NCBI RefSeq assembly: GCF_014805685.1
Contig: NC_060886.1
Coordinates: 14,262,608 to 14,326,607, forward strand
Length of the DNA: 64,000 nucleotides
DNA from: Silurus meridionalis
Lineage: Eukaryota > Chordata > Actinopteri > Siluriformes > Siluridae
Direction of reading: 5' to 3'
Every line of letters begins with the position of its first letter. Within the stretch, counting starts at the first letter, position 1. Below the pieces are notes generated by a model that saw only the letters and a program-made list of their open reading frames with translations, was not told the origin of the DNA and did not search any database. A program made the position numbers and the translations under genes. This document shows positions 41,241 through 53,219 of this stretch, piece after piece.

Positions 41241-42543
41241 TTCAAACACTCATATTTTTCACTCGTACCTAACCAGTTTAGGGTGGACAGTAGTCCAGAA
41301 CATTGCAGTATTTGTTTTTATTACTACCATTGTGTTCATTTACATTACTTTTTCAATGTTTAAAGTGTAAACCTCTATTTATATAAATTCTACAAGTCTT
41401 CACCACTGAGAATTTTGCTGTGTTGATATTACAGCAGAATCAGAGCCTTTAACCCATAGTTCTAGAGACTGAATGATGTGAAAGACACACATGCACACAT
41501 GCACAGAATATGATTTTTATGTCGTTGGTTCAAAGAAGAGGTGTTTTTCTTTGTGTAGAAAAAAGGTCTTTAGAAGCTGGTTGAAAGTGTCTTCTCTCTC
41601 CCTTGCTGCTGAGCGTATGTCCGCTTGAGTGCCTCGTCATAACAGGACTGACTACTGATTCCCACACTGTTGCCAAGGCAGCAGCAGTTATGATTTCCCA
41701 AACTTATGCAACATCTGATTTAACTCCAAATTACTTGTACCACTATATTTTTGTCAGCAAAATACTAAAATCAACATTGTGGTGTCAATCCTGTTTATGA
41801 GTGCACATGGCCTGGTCAAGCCTTAGGGAGTATAGCAAGTCACTTGTTTGGTGAATTATGCTTGAGTGATTTTGAGCAAGTTGAGCCCATGGGTCTGTTG
41901 CTCTGCCCGCATTGTGAATGACGGATTCTTACACCCAGACCGTTTGCCTTGTTCCTGTGCCAGCATGCCCTAAGGCAGGAATGTTAATGAGCATGTTCGT
42001 CTCTTCCATGGATAGAATGAAGGGAGACAAAATGTCACTCTCACTGTAAAGACAAGTGGATTGTATAGGTGTGGTTTGGTTATAAGATTGCTTTAACATG
42101 TTTTTCCCTACATTTTCATGATTTTTTTTAAGTAGCTTATGGTATTTGACAAATGAAAAATTAATGTGTTGGAATTTTTATATAAGGTGCATGGGCATGT
42201 TTCTTTCTTTTTATTATTATTGTGCCTTGCATTCTATCGAGTCATATAACAGTTTTACTCTATTTATAACTGCTTCTAAAACTCTGATGTTTATAGTTAA
42301 CACAAAAAATAATAATTCTTTTTTTTTTTGGTTGTGTGCGCACATGCATACTCTTTTGCAGTTAATTTTGTGAAAGGGCTCTTTATTTTACCTCATATGC
42401 CTGGTAATTGCGGTTTCTTAACTCGGATACCTCCTTCAGAAACAGTGCTTGCATTGTCTTTATCTGCATATGATCTTTAAGCTCACACAGCACATTGGAT
42501 TACTTTTACCTTCTTTCGTCATGTCTTATTTCATAAAAGTCAG

Positions 42544-42544
<1 letters not shown>

Positions 42545-42613
<69 letters not shown>
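42545..42613. repeat. (AC)34 microsatellite
   Basis: A pure AC run of 69 bp, adjoining the SINE-like copy at 42630. Confidence 0.98.
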
Positions 42614-42614
<1 letters not shown>

Positions 42615-42629
42615 TACCTCATTTCTTTT

Positions 42630-42925
42630 ACTATAGGCCTATTGTAGTTTTCATGGATCCTAATCTTGGGTTACTGTCTGTGTGCCGTTTATGTGCATGC
42701 TCTTTTCCTTGTGGCTTCCTCTGGGTTCTCTGGATTCCTCCTGCCACCCAAAAACTTTCCAGTATGTAAACTGACCATGGGAAATTGCCCATAGGTGTGA
42801 AAGATTTTGCAAGCATGTATCTCTTATTTACCAGTCATTGTGTATTTCTGCTTCATGCCCAGCATTCCTGGGGTTAGCTCCAGATTCACTGCAAACCCTG
42901 ACCAGAAATAAGTGGTTAATTTTTA
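42630..42925 (+). mobile_element. SINE-like repeat, same family as 9543-9830, 5'-truncated
   Basis: The body motifs TTCCTCTGGGTTCTCTGGAT, TCCTCCTGCCACCCAAAAAC, AAATTGCCCATAGGTGTGAA and TTCATGCCCAGCATTCCTGG follow the order of this fish repeat. They end in CCCTGACCAGAAATAAGTGG. The tRNA-like head is not recognisable. It is adjacent to a CA microsatellite. Confidence 0.7.
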
Positions 42926-43322
42926 TTATTTAATTAATGGCAGAAATGTAAACAACAACAACAACAAAACTCTGGAACAAAATATATTAACCAAACTCGA
43001 AAAATATAGAACAAAAACGTAAACAACTTGAACAAAGTAATTGATAGAATCCTAGAAAAAAAGAATATAGAGAACATGGACTAAACACATTGAGATATTA
43101 AGATGGGAATTAAGATTAAAATGAATTAAAATAACATTCAGAAGATGCGTGTCTTAGTTCAGTTTTGAAATCTAAAATGAGGAGAAAGCAGGCAGATCTT
43201 TTGGAAAAAAAAACGTTTAAGAGCTAAACGCCCCCTACTGAGACCAGCCTAAAACACTTGGCTTCAAGAACGTTAAAAAAAAAAACAAGAACGATCAAAC
43301 ATGTAAGTTTTCCAGATGAGTA

Positions 43323-43343
43323 AAAAAAAAAAAAAAAAAAAAA
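43323..43343. repeat. Poly-A run
   Basis: About 21 A in a row, approximate edges. It could be a worn retroposon tail, but no body is recognisable. Confidence 0.8.
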
Positions 43344-44030
43344 TGTTTAAAACTGAGACAATACAGAATGAAAAACTTGGAACCGTTAAACGCACAAAAG
43401 CAGACGAATGAAAAAGCAAATACGGTAAATGTCTCCATCTAGTGGTACATTACCGAACATCCACGGAATTTTCACGACAATTCAATCTTTTTCATTTTTA
43501 TTCTTGTATTTAAATTTATTTTATTATTATTTTTTAAAAACTTAGTCCTTATCACCCACCCACTGTTTGCAGCTGTAGGCTTATAGACATTATATTAATA
43601 TATTTACACATCCTTAGACCAACATAGGTGGTGTCAATGTTTAATGTATCAAATGATTTAAAGACAGCAGTTTACAGCCTTTCTGGACTTTTCTCACTTA
43701 AACACTTTGTTAAATTTTATGAGCCTTAAATGTGCATTTCATATAAAAAAGTGTTGTTAAGGTTTTAAAAAGTATAGAGTAGAATAACACATGTAGCAAA
43801 AATAGTATTAACAAATCAATCAAACGAACAAACAAACAAAACAACAACAACACATGTCTAGTAACATGCCCTTACTGTACATTGAACATAACTGCTGCTT
43901 TAAAATCCATGCATAGAGTCAAGATAATGTGGCACACTTAAATTTAAATTAGGTAAATATCCATTCTGTGAATAGGTGCCCCTGAGCTACTGTGATTGAT
44001 GATTGACTATTTTTTGCAAACATGTTTTAT

Positions 44031-44410
44031 GTCAAGTCAAGTCAAGTCAAGAGGCTTTTATTGTCATTTCTACTATACACAGTGGTACACAGTACACAGT
44101 AAAAACGAGATAACGTTCCTTCAGAACCTTGGTGCTAAACTAAACAACATAGAGCTACAACACAAAGCTACATAAAGTACATCGAGTGCAACCTAGTGCA
44201 AACAGTGCAGACAAAAAACAGTACAGACAGACAGTGCAGACAGACAACACAAGACAACACAAGACAAAACACATAACCCAAGATAGCGCCGACCAGTAAA
44301 CCTACTATATACTCTGAATATACAGTACTGTGCAAAGAGAACTATAAAAACTATAACCAAGAGTATAAATAAACAGACGCAATGCAGTGCAAAAAAACAG
44401 CAGTAGCAGC
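44031..44410 (-). mobile_element. Second copy of the 6.1 kb retroposon, opposite strand
   Basis: Starts on the + strand with four GTCAA units and AGAGGCTTTTATTGTCATTT, the reverse complement of an AATAAAAG end with a TTGAC tail. It continues through AACGTTCCTTCAGAACC and a run of CAGACAGACAACACAAGACA units matching the copy at 6120-6403 in inverse orientation. The 87-codon minus frame here is accidental. Confidence 0.68.
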
Positions 44411-45694
44411 AGTCAAGAGGTTCAAAAAAAGCAGGTAAACAGTGTAATGCGGTCATATATAAATAATAAATAAATGATGGTGGAATGGATTGAGATGAGT
44501 AATGAGTGTGTGTTAAGTTCAGGTTGAACAGTGGTTATGCTATCAAATGGTGCAAATGGTTGTGGGACTGTTTTGATTTTTTTTTTTTAAATAGCCATTT
44601 ATGTGATCTTACTTGAAAATAAAAAAATCTAAATTATCATCAAGCAGATAGAAAGCCTATATTACCTTTTAACTGGAAAAGCTGGCCTTGTATGAACAGA
44701 TTTCTACTATGGCAAAAAAAATTAAGTCCTAAAATAGTAGATCAAATGAGAGATAAACATGGACCCAATGGTAATGAACACTGCAGTAAACAGCATCGTT
44801 TTTAAAAGACCGAAGGTGCTATTAGGTAGCTCACTCATTCTAAGCTTCCGTTCAAGGGATTTGTATGACAGTGTTATTAGTTGTGAATACCGCAACATAT
44901 GTCACTTTATGATCTGTTGGAATATCTGGGCACAAGTATGTACATGCACAGGGGGTTATTCAGAGGTCATTCATTGCCCCTAGTGATTAGAACGGGCTTG
45001 TATCAACAACTTGTATCAGCTATAAAAAAAGGTCTGACAATAGACTCTTTGAAACTTACAATTTCAAAGAAATATAAGGCAGCTAACAATGTTCTAAAGA
45101 GACCAAATCATGGGTGTACAAACTGCAAATGCTTCCCTTGAAAAAATCTAATTGATAACGAGGTTATGAAGCAGTTTTAAAAGTCAAGCATATATCAAAC
45201 AGAGACGAACTCTATTTCTGAAAGAAACAACTGTCACAAGTCAACGCTTACTGACAGTGATAGTTTAGCTATCACAAACATAGAATTAAACCTTTTCTAT
45301 TATTAATTATATGGCACAATATTCACAATTACCAAATAATATTTTCTCTGTCAGTATGGATTTATGCTTGGCAGGAAACCAGAACATACCTTCAACTTAC
45401 GATAACACTGCCTGCTGTTACATACGGTAGGAAATCTCTAATTATAGGGGCAGCCATTTTGTGGAAATCCAGCTCACTATACAGCACACTGATCACTGAC
45501 AATGCTCCCATGCATACTGTTAAAATGGTTTAAGAGTGGTTTGATGTACACAATGCTGAAAGGCCTTCTAAGATTTCCCAAACTATAAGCATCAGCATAG
45601 ACTGCAAAATATATATTTCATTTTTAACCTTTTTTATTTAGAAGAATGTTTCATCAGGCTGCATGTGGAAGAGGAAAATATTGTTGTAATTGTT

Positions 45695-45900
45695 CTGCCT
45701 GTGACCATGTGGGATTCCTTCATATTCTCGAGTTTTCTCACAACTCTCAAAACATGGAAATTGATGGATTGGTTAACTGCCACTAGTGTGTCTATAGTAC
45801 CCTGTGATGGACTGGCATCAGACCCTGTGTCAACAGGATTGGTGCCATATCCGCTACAATCTTGACCACAAATAAAAGTGTTTACAATAAGTAAATGAGT
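45695..45900 (+). mobile_element. Degenerate SINE-like repeat fragment
   Basis: A third, more worn copy: GAGTTTTCTCACAACTCTCA, CCTGTGATGGACTGGCATCA and a tail AATAAGTAAATGAGTAAG match the order of the repeat at 42630-42925. Open frames across it on both strands (45634-45954) are not genes. Confidence 0.55.
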
Positions 45901-46689
45901 AAGAGAATGTTCCAACATCCAGCCATCAATCATTAAGGACATGTGTAAGAGCATTCCAAGTAGGATACTGTACAGGAGGGAAAGGGGACCTTACTGCTAA
46001 ATATGTTGTTAATATCTATGTAGTTTTATTTATTTTGTCCACCCTTTTTAAATTTTATCATTTATACCAAGTTATATTTTTTCCTGGTTCCTGTACAAAA
46101 TCCATTAATTGCATGCTGCTATTTCAAATATGAATTATTTTATAATTAATTTGTATTTATGTTTATTTATAAAGTTTAGCTGCTCCAGTATTAACCCAGA
46201 TAACCCATTTCAGCTGCAGATAATTGCTGTGTTGTGCTTAGTGTGGAAGTACTGTATATATTATTATGGTGTAATTTATTTAAAGTGCTCTATGGATAAT
46301 ACTGTTTTGAACTATTCATAACATTTTTCCATTAATGAATTGGGTCCATGCTGCAGAATGGTAGCACCCCAAATAGGTCCAGATATGGTAAGTAGGCAAC
46401 AAATTCAGATGTCATTAGTTGCCTGTCACATCCGAAACACAATTATTTCTCTCTGCGACAACACAATGCGACATACAAACAGACACCACAAACAAGTAAA
46501 TATATATATAACTGATCTAAAAATGATAATATAGTTTCAATGAATGCTACATAAAGTGGAGGTGCTCATGTAGCAGTTGGAAACCTGAGTCTCTTTGGTG
46601 GCCTGAGTACTGTGTCATGAAATGGGCGAGTAGTACAGTATGTATTAGTTTCTACAGCATTCTTTACCTGGTTACTTGCATCAGCAGGT

Positions 46690-46888
46690 TGCACAGCCAA
46701 TATTACATTTCATTATATTTGCAGCATTTGCCCTTATCAAGAGCATCTTACAATTATCTCATTTATACAACTGAGCAGTTAAGGGTTAAGGACATTGTTT
46801 AAGGGCTTTGCAGTGGTTATTGCTGGTATTTGAACTCACAATCTATTGATCGGAAGACCAACATATTAACCACTGAGATTCACTACCC
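46690..46888 (-). mobile_element. tRNA-derived SINE, minus orientation
   Basis: On the minus strand the copy begins with an A-box-like ATCTCAGTGGTTAATATGTT, followed by a B-box-like TGTGAGTTCAAATACC, then the body complementary to CTCATTTATACAACTGAGCA and AGTTAAGGGTTAAGGAC. This is the layout of a common fish SINE whose head reads like TAGCTCAGTGGTTAAGG and GAGTTCAAATCCC. Sequence decay suggests an old copy. Confidence 0.72.
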
Positions 46889-48569
46889 ACTAATTATAGA
46901 TCCAAATTTTTAGTTACTTAATCCTATTGGTATCAGCTGCCCCAATATTAGTACCCTACTGTTTAGATGATCACACTGACAATCACTGGTGTGTAGAATA
47001 TTTACAGCCTAGCACTACAGACCACATTTCAAAGATCACATATTTTTCAGAGTGTAGATTCTACTCTGAATGGTGTTTTTTATACAAAGTCTATGAATTG
47101 ACTGCCCAGTCTAATTCAATGTACTATTGCACTCCAAGAGACATCTACCACCTCAATGTTGGATCTATCAACAAAATTGAAAATCAATGACTCATTCCTT
47201 ATTCTCCATTTGATGTTGACTTTTGGATTGATTAGTCTACACATGGCTGCAAAGATGTTAATAAATCCCCTATACTCTTTCCTCCATCCACTCCCTCCTT
47301 GAAATGTAGACATTTCTTATTCTGAAGAGCTCAGAAGAGTTGTGTTTGAAGTCTGAGGTGTAGAGGGTCAATAAAAAGGGACAAAACGCAGTCTACTGTT
47401 TTGCCCTGTGCAACTTTGCACTCTTTTGAATGCATACCTTTTTAGTCTTATATACAGTGGGCAAAATTTTTAATAGTCTTTTATTCAATAGTATTTTATT
47501 CAAAAGACAATAGTTTTTTATTTTTATCCCCACTAATCAAGTGTCTACCCTTATAATAAATCTTACAAGGCAGAGCATATGGTGTCAAATGCATTTAAGA
47601 AATTTAAAATAAGACCCTAACAGTGGCTGGTACGCAAGTGGGTCTCATGATTGGCCCACTATAGAGCATAGCTGTACCAAAGCCTAGTCTTTACACTGTT
47701 ATGTAGTTATTGCCTGTACTGAGACATGACTTCTTAGAAATTGGTACCCTTTTTAAGTCCAGGCTAAGTTGTGACACTCTTTTGCACCTGAGGGTGAATG
47801 TCATCCACGTCATCAGTTTTTTAAAAACTAGGTTAAATAGATTTAATTTAATCTAGTTTAAGTAATTAGATTCAATAAGCATCATTTATAGCATAACTGA
47901 TTATAAACAAAACAAATTGAGGCCTACATCAAAAAGACCTGTATAATGTACCACTTTTTAGTAGCTTTATTGAAGAACAAGTTTGAATTTGAATCTGCAG
48001 AATATACAAATATGTTGTATTGGACATTTTAGTAGTAGCATCAGGAAGCAGTGCTTTTTTTGTGTCTTTATGTATGTGGTTTAAAAACACATAGCCAGAC
48101 TGCCCAGAGTTAGATTTTGATGGGAATTCGTACTTAAATACATGTTGAGGTTAAAACAGGATGATGCATTATTCTGCATGAAAGAGTGCCATTGTGTGTA
48201 GACTCTTTGAAACCTAAATGAACCCCCATCTTTTTACAGTACAGATGGTATCACAAAGGGTGGCTTGATTTGTCATGCTAAAGTTTCCATGAAACCACTG
48301 GAAGTGTGTTTGGTCATTTAGGAGATGGTTAAATAGCCTGGTTTGTCATGGGAAATGTTTATGTTGTTTTGAGCAATGCCACCACAAAACAGAAAATTGA
48401 ATGAAGGCAACCTGAAAGGATTACAGATTTGTAATAGCAGTAATACAATACCTAGTGTTGCTGAATGTGAACTTAAATTCTACTAAAGTATATACTGTTT
48501 TGTAGATAATTAGGGGGGCAGAATTAGCAGGGTGGAAATGTTGAAAAATGATAATTGGGATTTTGTGCA

Positions 48570-48850
48570 GTCTGTCAGTGACTGGGCTGATATGTTCACT
48601 GGTAACATGATTGCATGTCTGCTATCTGAACCCAGATTGCATCAGGAAGTTTACAGCAGTCAGACCATCATCTGTGACTCATAAAGGACTTTCTTCCTTT
48701 ACTCTGCCATGCCGTGCTAGCAGTGGCTGTGCCAGAGAGCAAGACCTGACTATAAAGTCTCTCTTTGGTAATGACAAACTGGCACTCTGTGAGAAACGAA
48801 ACAGAGGTCTCTGAAGTTGAGCAGTGACCTGGAAAATGTCTCCGGTTTTC
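48570..48850. promoter_or_regulatory. Candidate upstream regulatory element
   Basis: A unique, less AT-biased block about 8.5 kb upstream of the putative promoter. Overlapping open frames on both strands (48611-48814 plus, 48679-49020 minus) are short and match nothing I know. Confidence 0.2.
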
Positions 48851-51800
48851 CCGTAAAGTGTGGTTGTGCTTGGTTTGAGGTTTTGGGTAATGATAGAGAC
48901 GTCTTCGTGCTGTAACTCTGAGCTGTCCTCACAAAGAGAGGTACTGCATGTGTTGTGTGTTGTGTTGCATGTCAAGTCACTAGATGGTAGCAGTTCACCA
49001 CTTTGCATGATTAAATGCACTTTTTAAAAATTATTAATTATTAGTATTTTAGACAAGATTATTTAAATACTAACCCAGAAAGGTGTATCTTATGTTAAGC
49101 AGCACATACAATCTTAAAATTACTCTTTTTAGGCTGCTGGAGTTCAGTAAAGCAAAAACAGATAATTGTGTTAAACCACAAGTCATGAAGTTTGCTTTTT
49201 TTATAATAAATGTTTGTAATTGTATCAAGTGTGGGTTGGGTTTTCATGATAAATATACAGTATTTGCATTGTTATCATATAAATATTTTAAAGCATCACG
49301 CCATTTCTCATGGTTTCTTTTGTAATTTGAATGCTTTTCAGATAATGACTGTCATTCACCTATTACACAGTTCTGGTGTGTAATATATCTAAATCATACA
49401 GCTGTTATTTATACATTTGTGACTGTATACTTAACACATTCTGAGAAACACTAATCTTATTATTTGCATGTAAAAGCTGTCAAAAATAAAAATTACAGGA
49501 AGTTTTGGAAACTCCAATGACTAATCTCAGTGATCACAGCATGATTGCTAGTATTGTAGTACTGTCGTAAAATGTGGTAAAAATGTATTATTATGTTATG
49601 ACATTTTTGAAAGAATATTTAATATTTAATTATTAAATATGAATATTAAGGAAGTAGATAATCATTATTAGATTCTGTGATTAAATTAGGAGCACATTAA
49701 GATGTTTATGCCTGTTATTTTATTATTGGATACATTTAAGTGAAACACTACTTTCCAGTGAAATATACTAGTGAATATATAACAGTCTTCTTGCATCAAC
49801 TTGCTGTTTCTTCTTATCACAATAACAGTCCTCCCTTTGTTTTTTTGTTTTTTCTCCTCATCTTTAGTGTTTGTAGTGTCTCTTGTTCTGGTTTGGAGAA
49901 GACCCAAAGAACTCTTTGTGTCTTTGATTTTAGTTCATGGTGGGCCTTTTGGGATCAGGTCTGCAATTTTTCTGCATATTTACCAAAAGTAATGAGAATA
50001 AACATGTCTATCTTCTGTGGCATTCCGACAGTGTTGTGGTTGTTAACAGGTGGTTTGACCAGCTGCATGTCCTCAAAGATACCACAAAAATACCCTTCGG
50101 TGAGATTCCTTATGTGGATGCATCCTGTTTTCTGACAGAAATCTGTTTAGAGTTAAACTCTTTTATCTGGTAATTTGTATCTTACTTGATAAAAGACTTC
50201 TTTCAAAAGTATGATGAAGCTTTAACACATTTATAAAAAAAAAAAAGTGTTATCTGTATGTTTTTGGAAAGTGTGTGCATACTATATGGCATTAGGTTCT
50301 GGCCAAATCTATAATCAATTTATATACGGCATGGAAATAAAGCCTTGCAATTAAAAGCTTGACCTTCTTCCGTTTTTAATCATTCTTTTTCATGCGGGTT
50401 TTTTTTCATCATTTTATCTTTTATTATGCTGAGCTATTTTGTTTTATATATTTAGAATTCTTTGATATAAGGAAAGCTGAGCATGTGTCCTAGCTATAGA
50501 TGCACCGATAAAACATGATGACTTCATGCATCATTGTTTTTTATCTTTCAATGCCTCTTTAAATGCTATCCAGCATCTCTCAGGTGGATTTCATCTATTC
50601 CACGGAAGGGATTCATTGTGATTATGCACCTTTAGTACTCTGTGTCACTAACAACACTGCCTCTGTCCGTAGCACATGACTTTGCACGAGGAGCAAAGGA
50701 GCACCGAAATCAGTAGTTAGGAATTCCAGTTTGAAAACATTGAAATTTCATTGTTTTTTTCCCCATGTCATTTCTTTTGGGTGTGTTTCTGAATGTTATA
50801 AAGGAAGCGTAACAATTATACCTGTTGCAGCTGTGTTTATATAGCATTAAAATAAATAGAACTCTTTTGCCTATTGGTCTTACAACTGCCCAGAGGCTGA
50901 CTGGCAAACGGTGTTGTGATTCTTAACACTGGTTCTAACACTTGCTAGCTTAAAAAGGCATGTGCATGCCTTTTACAAGATTATGTAAGATTCAGCATGG
51001 AGACTTGATCCCTCTTGGGAGTACTTCAGAAAAGCAGGGTCAAAGGTCAGTGGTTCCTGCTTTTGTTATCAACCATAGCTTTACCACTAGACGAACAAGT
51101 TAGCCTTCCACTACTTTCCTCAGCACTCATACATTTTAGTTGCTTTGATAATAGGTTTTTGTAGAACAGGTGAATAGGTGTGTATGTGTATGCCTCTCTG
51201 TGCGTGTTTTTTTTTTCCTCTTCAAAGTTCAAATTTCTGTAAAAGTTTGCTCAAAGAACTTTGTATTTTTGCCCTGTCTAAAACACCAAGAAAATAGAGG
51301 TCAAAAAATTTTGCGGTGGCTTGTGCTATCTCGACATCTCATTCTTACATGACATAACATGCATGGATAGTGAACCACAAAAAGCAGCCTTAGTTTTATT
51401 CTATATATTTTAAAGTTTACTGAACAAATTATCTTGCATAAATGACTACCCTGTCAGTAGGTGTAGATGTCATCCTATGTTACTATCCTTCACACATTGC
51501 AGTGTGGAATTATAGAGAACTGGTCATACTGTGCACCTGGTATGACTGAATTATAGTGTGCCATTGACTCCTTAAAAGACCAAAAAATAAAAGTTCAGAA
51601 TTGTTAATAAGTATTGTATTGATTCCATCATGAAATCGAATATATTGCGCCTGACATTTTCTTAGTGGAAAAATCTTAAAAAATGTTTACTAAGCAAACT
51701 AATGCTAATAAAATTGTAAGCAGGATGTCTTCAGGTGACACTCTTCTTTAAGATTCAGATGGAGAGACAAAGAGACCTAAGAATTCCAGGAATGCATTAT

Positions 51801-52723
51801 AAACAGGAGCTGTAAACTGGATGGTCCAACTTGAAATGACCCGAAGCCTTCACTTTGCCAGCTGCAGCCATTTCTGTCATCACTACAGCTCATTTAATTT
51901 TTTTTTAAATCTCACCTGTTCACCTATATCTACAAAAGTGTGTAACAGTACTGTCGCAAACCTACCCTAACACTGATTACCGTTTTCAAATAGTATTCTG
52001 AATGCTAACAGGTAACATGATAATATAATAATATTAAGTATTTTTTTAATATATTTTTAAATTTAGAATTATTTGGTAAATAAGAAATACCATTAATAGA
52101 AAATGTACAAATATTGGCATTCACAAGTACAGAAAAATTAGATTTATACCAGGGACTACATTATTAAGTACTGAAGGCTTACACAGAAATAGCTTGTGTA
52201 ATAGTAAATACTAAGTAGGTTGTGTTGTCGGCCAGAGCTGTATGATGTACTACTTTACTTACACCAAATCTGCAATCCAATTTAAATGCTACCAGAGTCT
52301 AGACTGGGTAATTTGTGAGGACAGCTACCATGATTTAAGCTGAAATTCAATTAAACGGTAAGTCAATCAACTGCCCATCCATAACTTCTATTAAACTGCA
52401 AATATATTTATTTTTCATTTCCTGACTGATAACAAAATGTAAACTAGTGAAAAGAATACTCCATTGGCCAAGGGGAAAAGCTGTTTTGCTTGTGGATTCA
52501 TGAAAAAAAAAAATAGTATTATCAAAGTTAGAAGTAAACTAGGTGAACTCAGAATCCATCCATGTTAAAGAATTTTCAACAGAGAAAAGTGCAGTTTGCT
52601 TTTAAACAAGAATATCATATTTACTTGTGTCACTGCTTTAAGCAGCAGTTCGGTTTCCCGGGCTACTATTTTGCTTTCCATGTTAATTTTAAATACTGAA
52701 ACATTGCTGCTTTTCAAGTCATA

Positions 52724-53219
52724 TAAGGTAGTATCACAAAGTTTCAAGACTAGTTTTGTAAAACACCAACAGATGGCAGCACAAGGCTGCACACACAGTC
52801 ACAGGGCGCACCAACGTTCATAAGATAGGGTGCCAAAAGACATTGCCTTGTGTACATCGGGAGCTGTGCAGCTGGTGCTATTCTAACCACGATTGCACTC
52901 TGTCACCAAGCTCTCCGCACACGTGAGTTTATTGCGGTAAACAACATGATCTCACTTCTGCATCCACCCTACTCGCCCGAAGATCCAACTTAAGGGTTGC
53001 TGTTTTGACACCATTGTGGAGATCCAGCACAAATAGCAGAAGGTGCTTGACATGCTTTGAAAAGAAGACTTTCAGGACACATTTCAGAATAGCCAGGAAC
53101 GCTGGGAGCGCTGTATTTCTGTGCAAGGGGACTATTGTGCAGGTGATAGTGTGTAAACGTAGATAAATTATTTTCTTGTTAACAGAACTAGTCTTAAAAC
53201 TTTTTGATACCATCTCTTA
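52724..53219 (+). mobile_element. Decayed, internally deleted mariner (Tc1/mariner) transposon
   Basis: The ends form terminal inverted repeats of about 35 bp: TATCACAAAGTTTCAAGACT near 52732 matches, with few changes, the reverse complement of the segment ending near 53210; both share AAGACTAGTT. TA dinucleotides flank both ends, as in mariner insertions. Inside, 52901-52993 reads HQALRTREFIAVNNM then LLHPPYSPEDPT and a stop, the mariner transposase HPPYSPDLAP catalytic-domain region. In another frame, 53064-53156 reads EDFQDTFQNSQERWERCISV then QGDYCAGDSV and a stop, the typical mariner C-terminus. At about 0.5 kb against the usual 1.3 kb, most of the transposase is deleted and the rest is frameshifted. 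It cannot be autonomous. Confidence 0.88.
52901..53156 (+). pseudogene. Mariner transposase C-terminal remnant
   Basis: Two frames separated by a frameshift carry the last part of a mariner DD(34)D transposase: the LLHPPYSP segment that precedes the last catalytic Asp, where the expected DLAPSD is replaced by EDPT and a stop, then the W-x-x-C-I-x-x-Q-G-D-Y C-terminal signature. The N-terminal DNA-binding and first catalytic regions are missing. The order and spacing suit the family. It is non-functional. Confidence 0.85.

Noticed and set aside
44759..45141. Overlapping short frames with Cys- and Lys-rich ends
   Set aside because: Briefly considered as a transposase or LINE remnant, but no catalytic or zinc-knuckle spacing could be matched.
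47453..47520. TACAGTGGGCAAAATTTTT resembling a Tc1-type terminal repeat
   Set aside because: No matching inverted end and no transposase sequence was seen nearby.
49740..50135. 131-codon open frame upstream of gli2
   Set aside because: The hydrophobic stretch comes from T-rich DNA (FVFLFFLLIFS). There is no family match, and overlapping frames are equally open.
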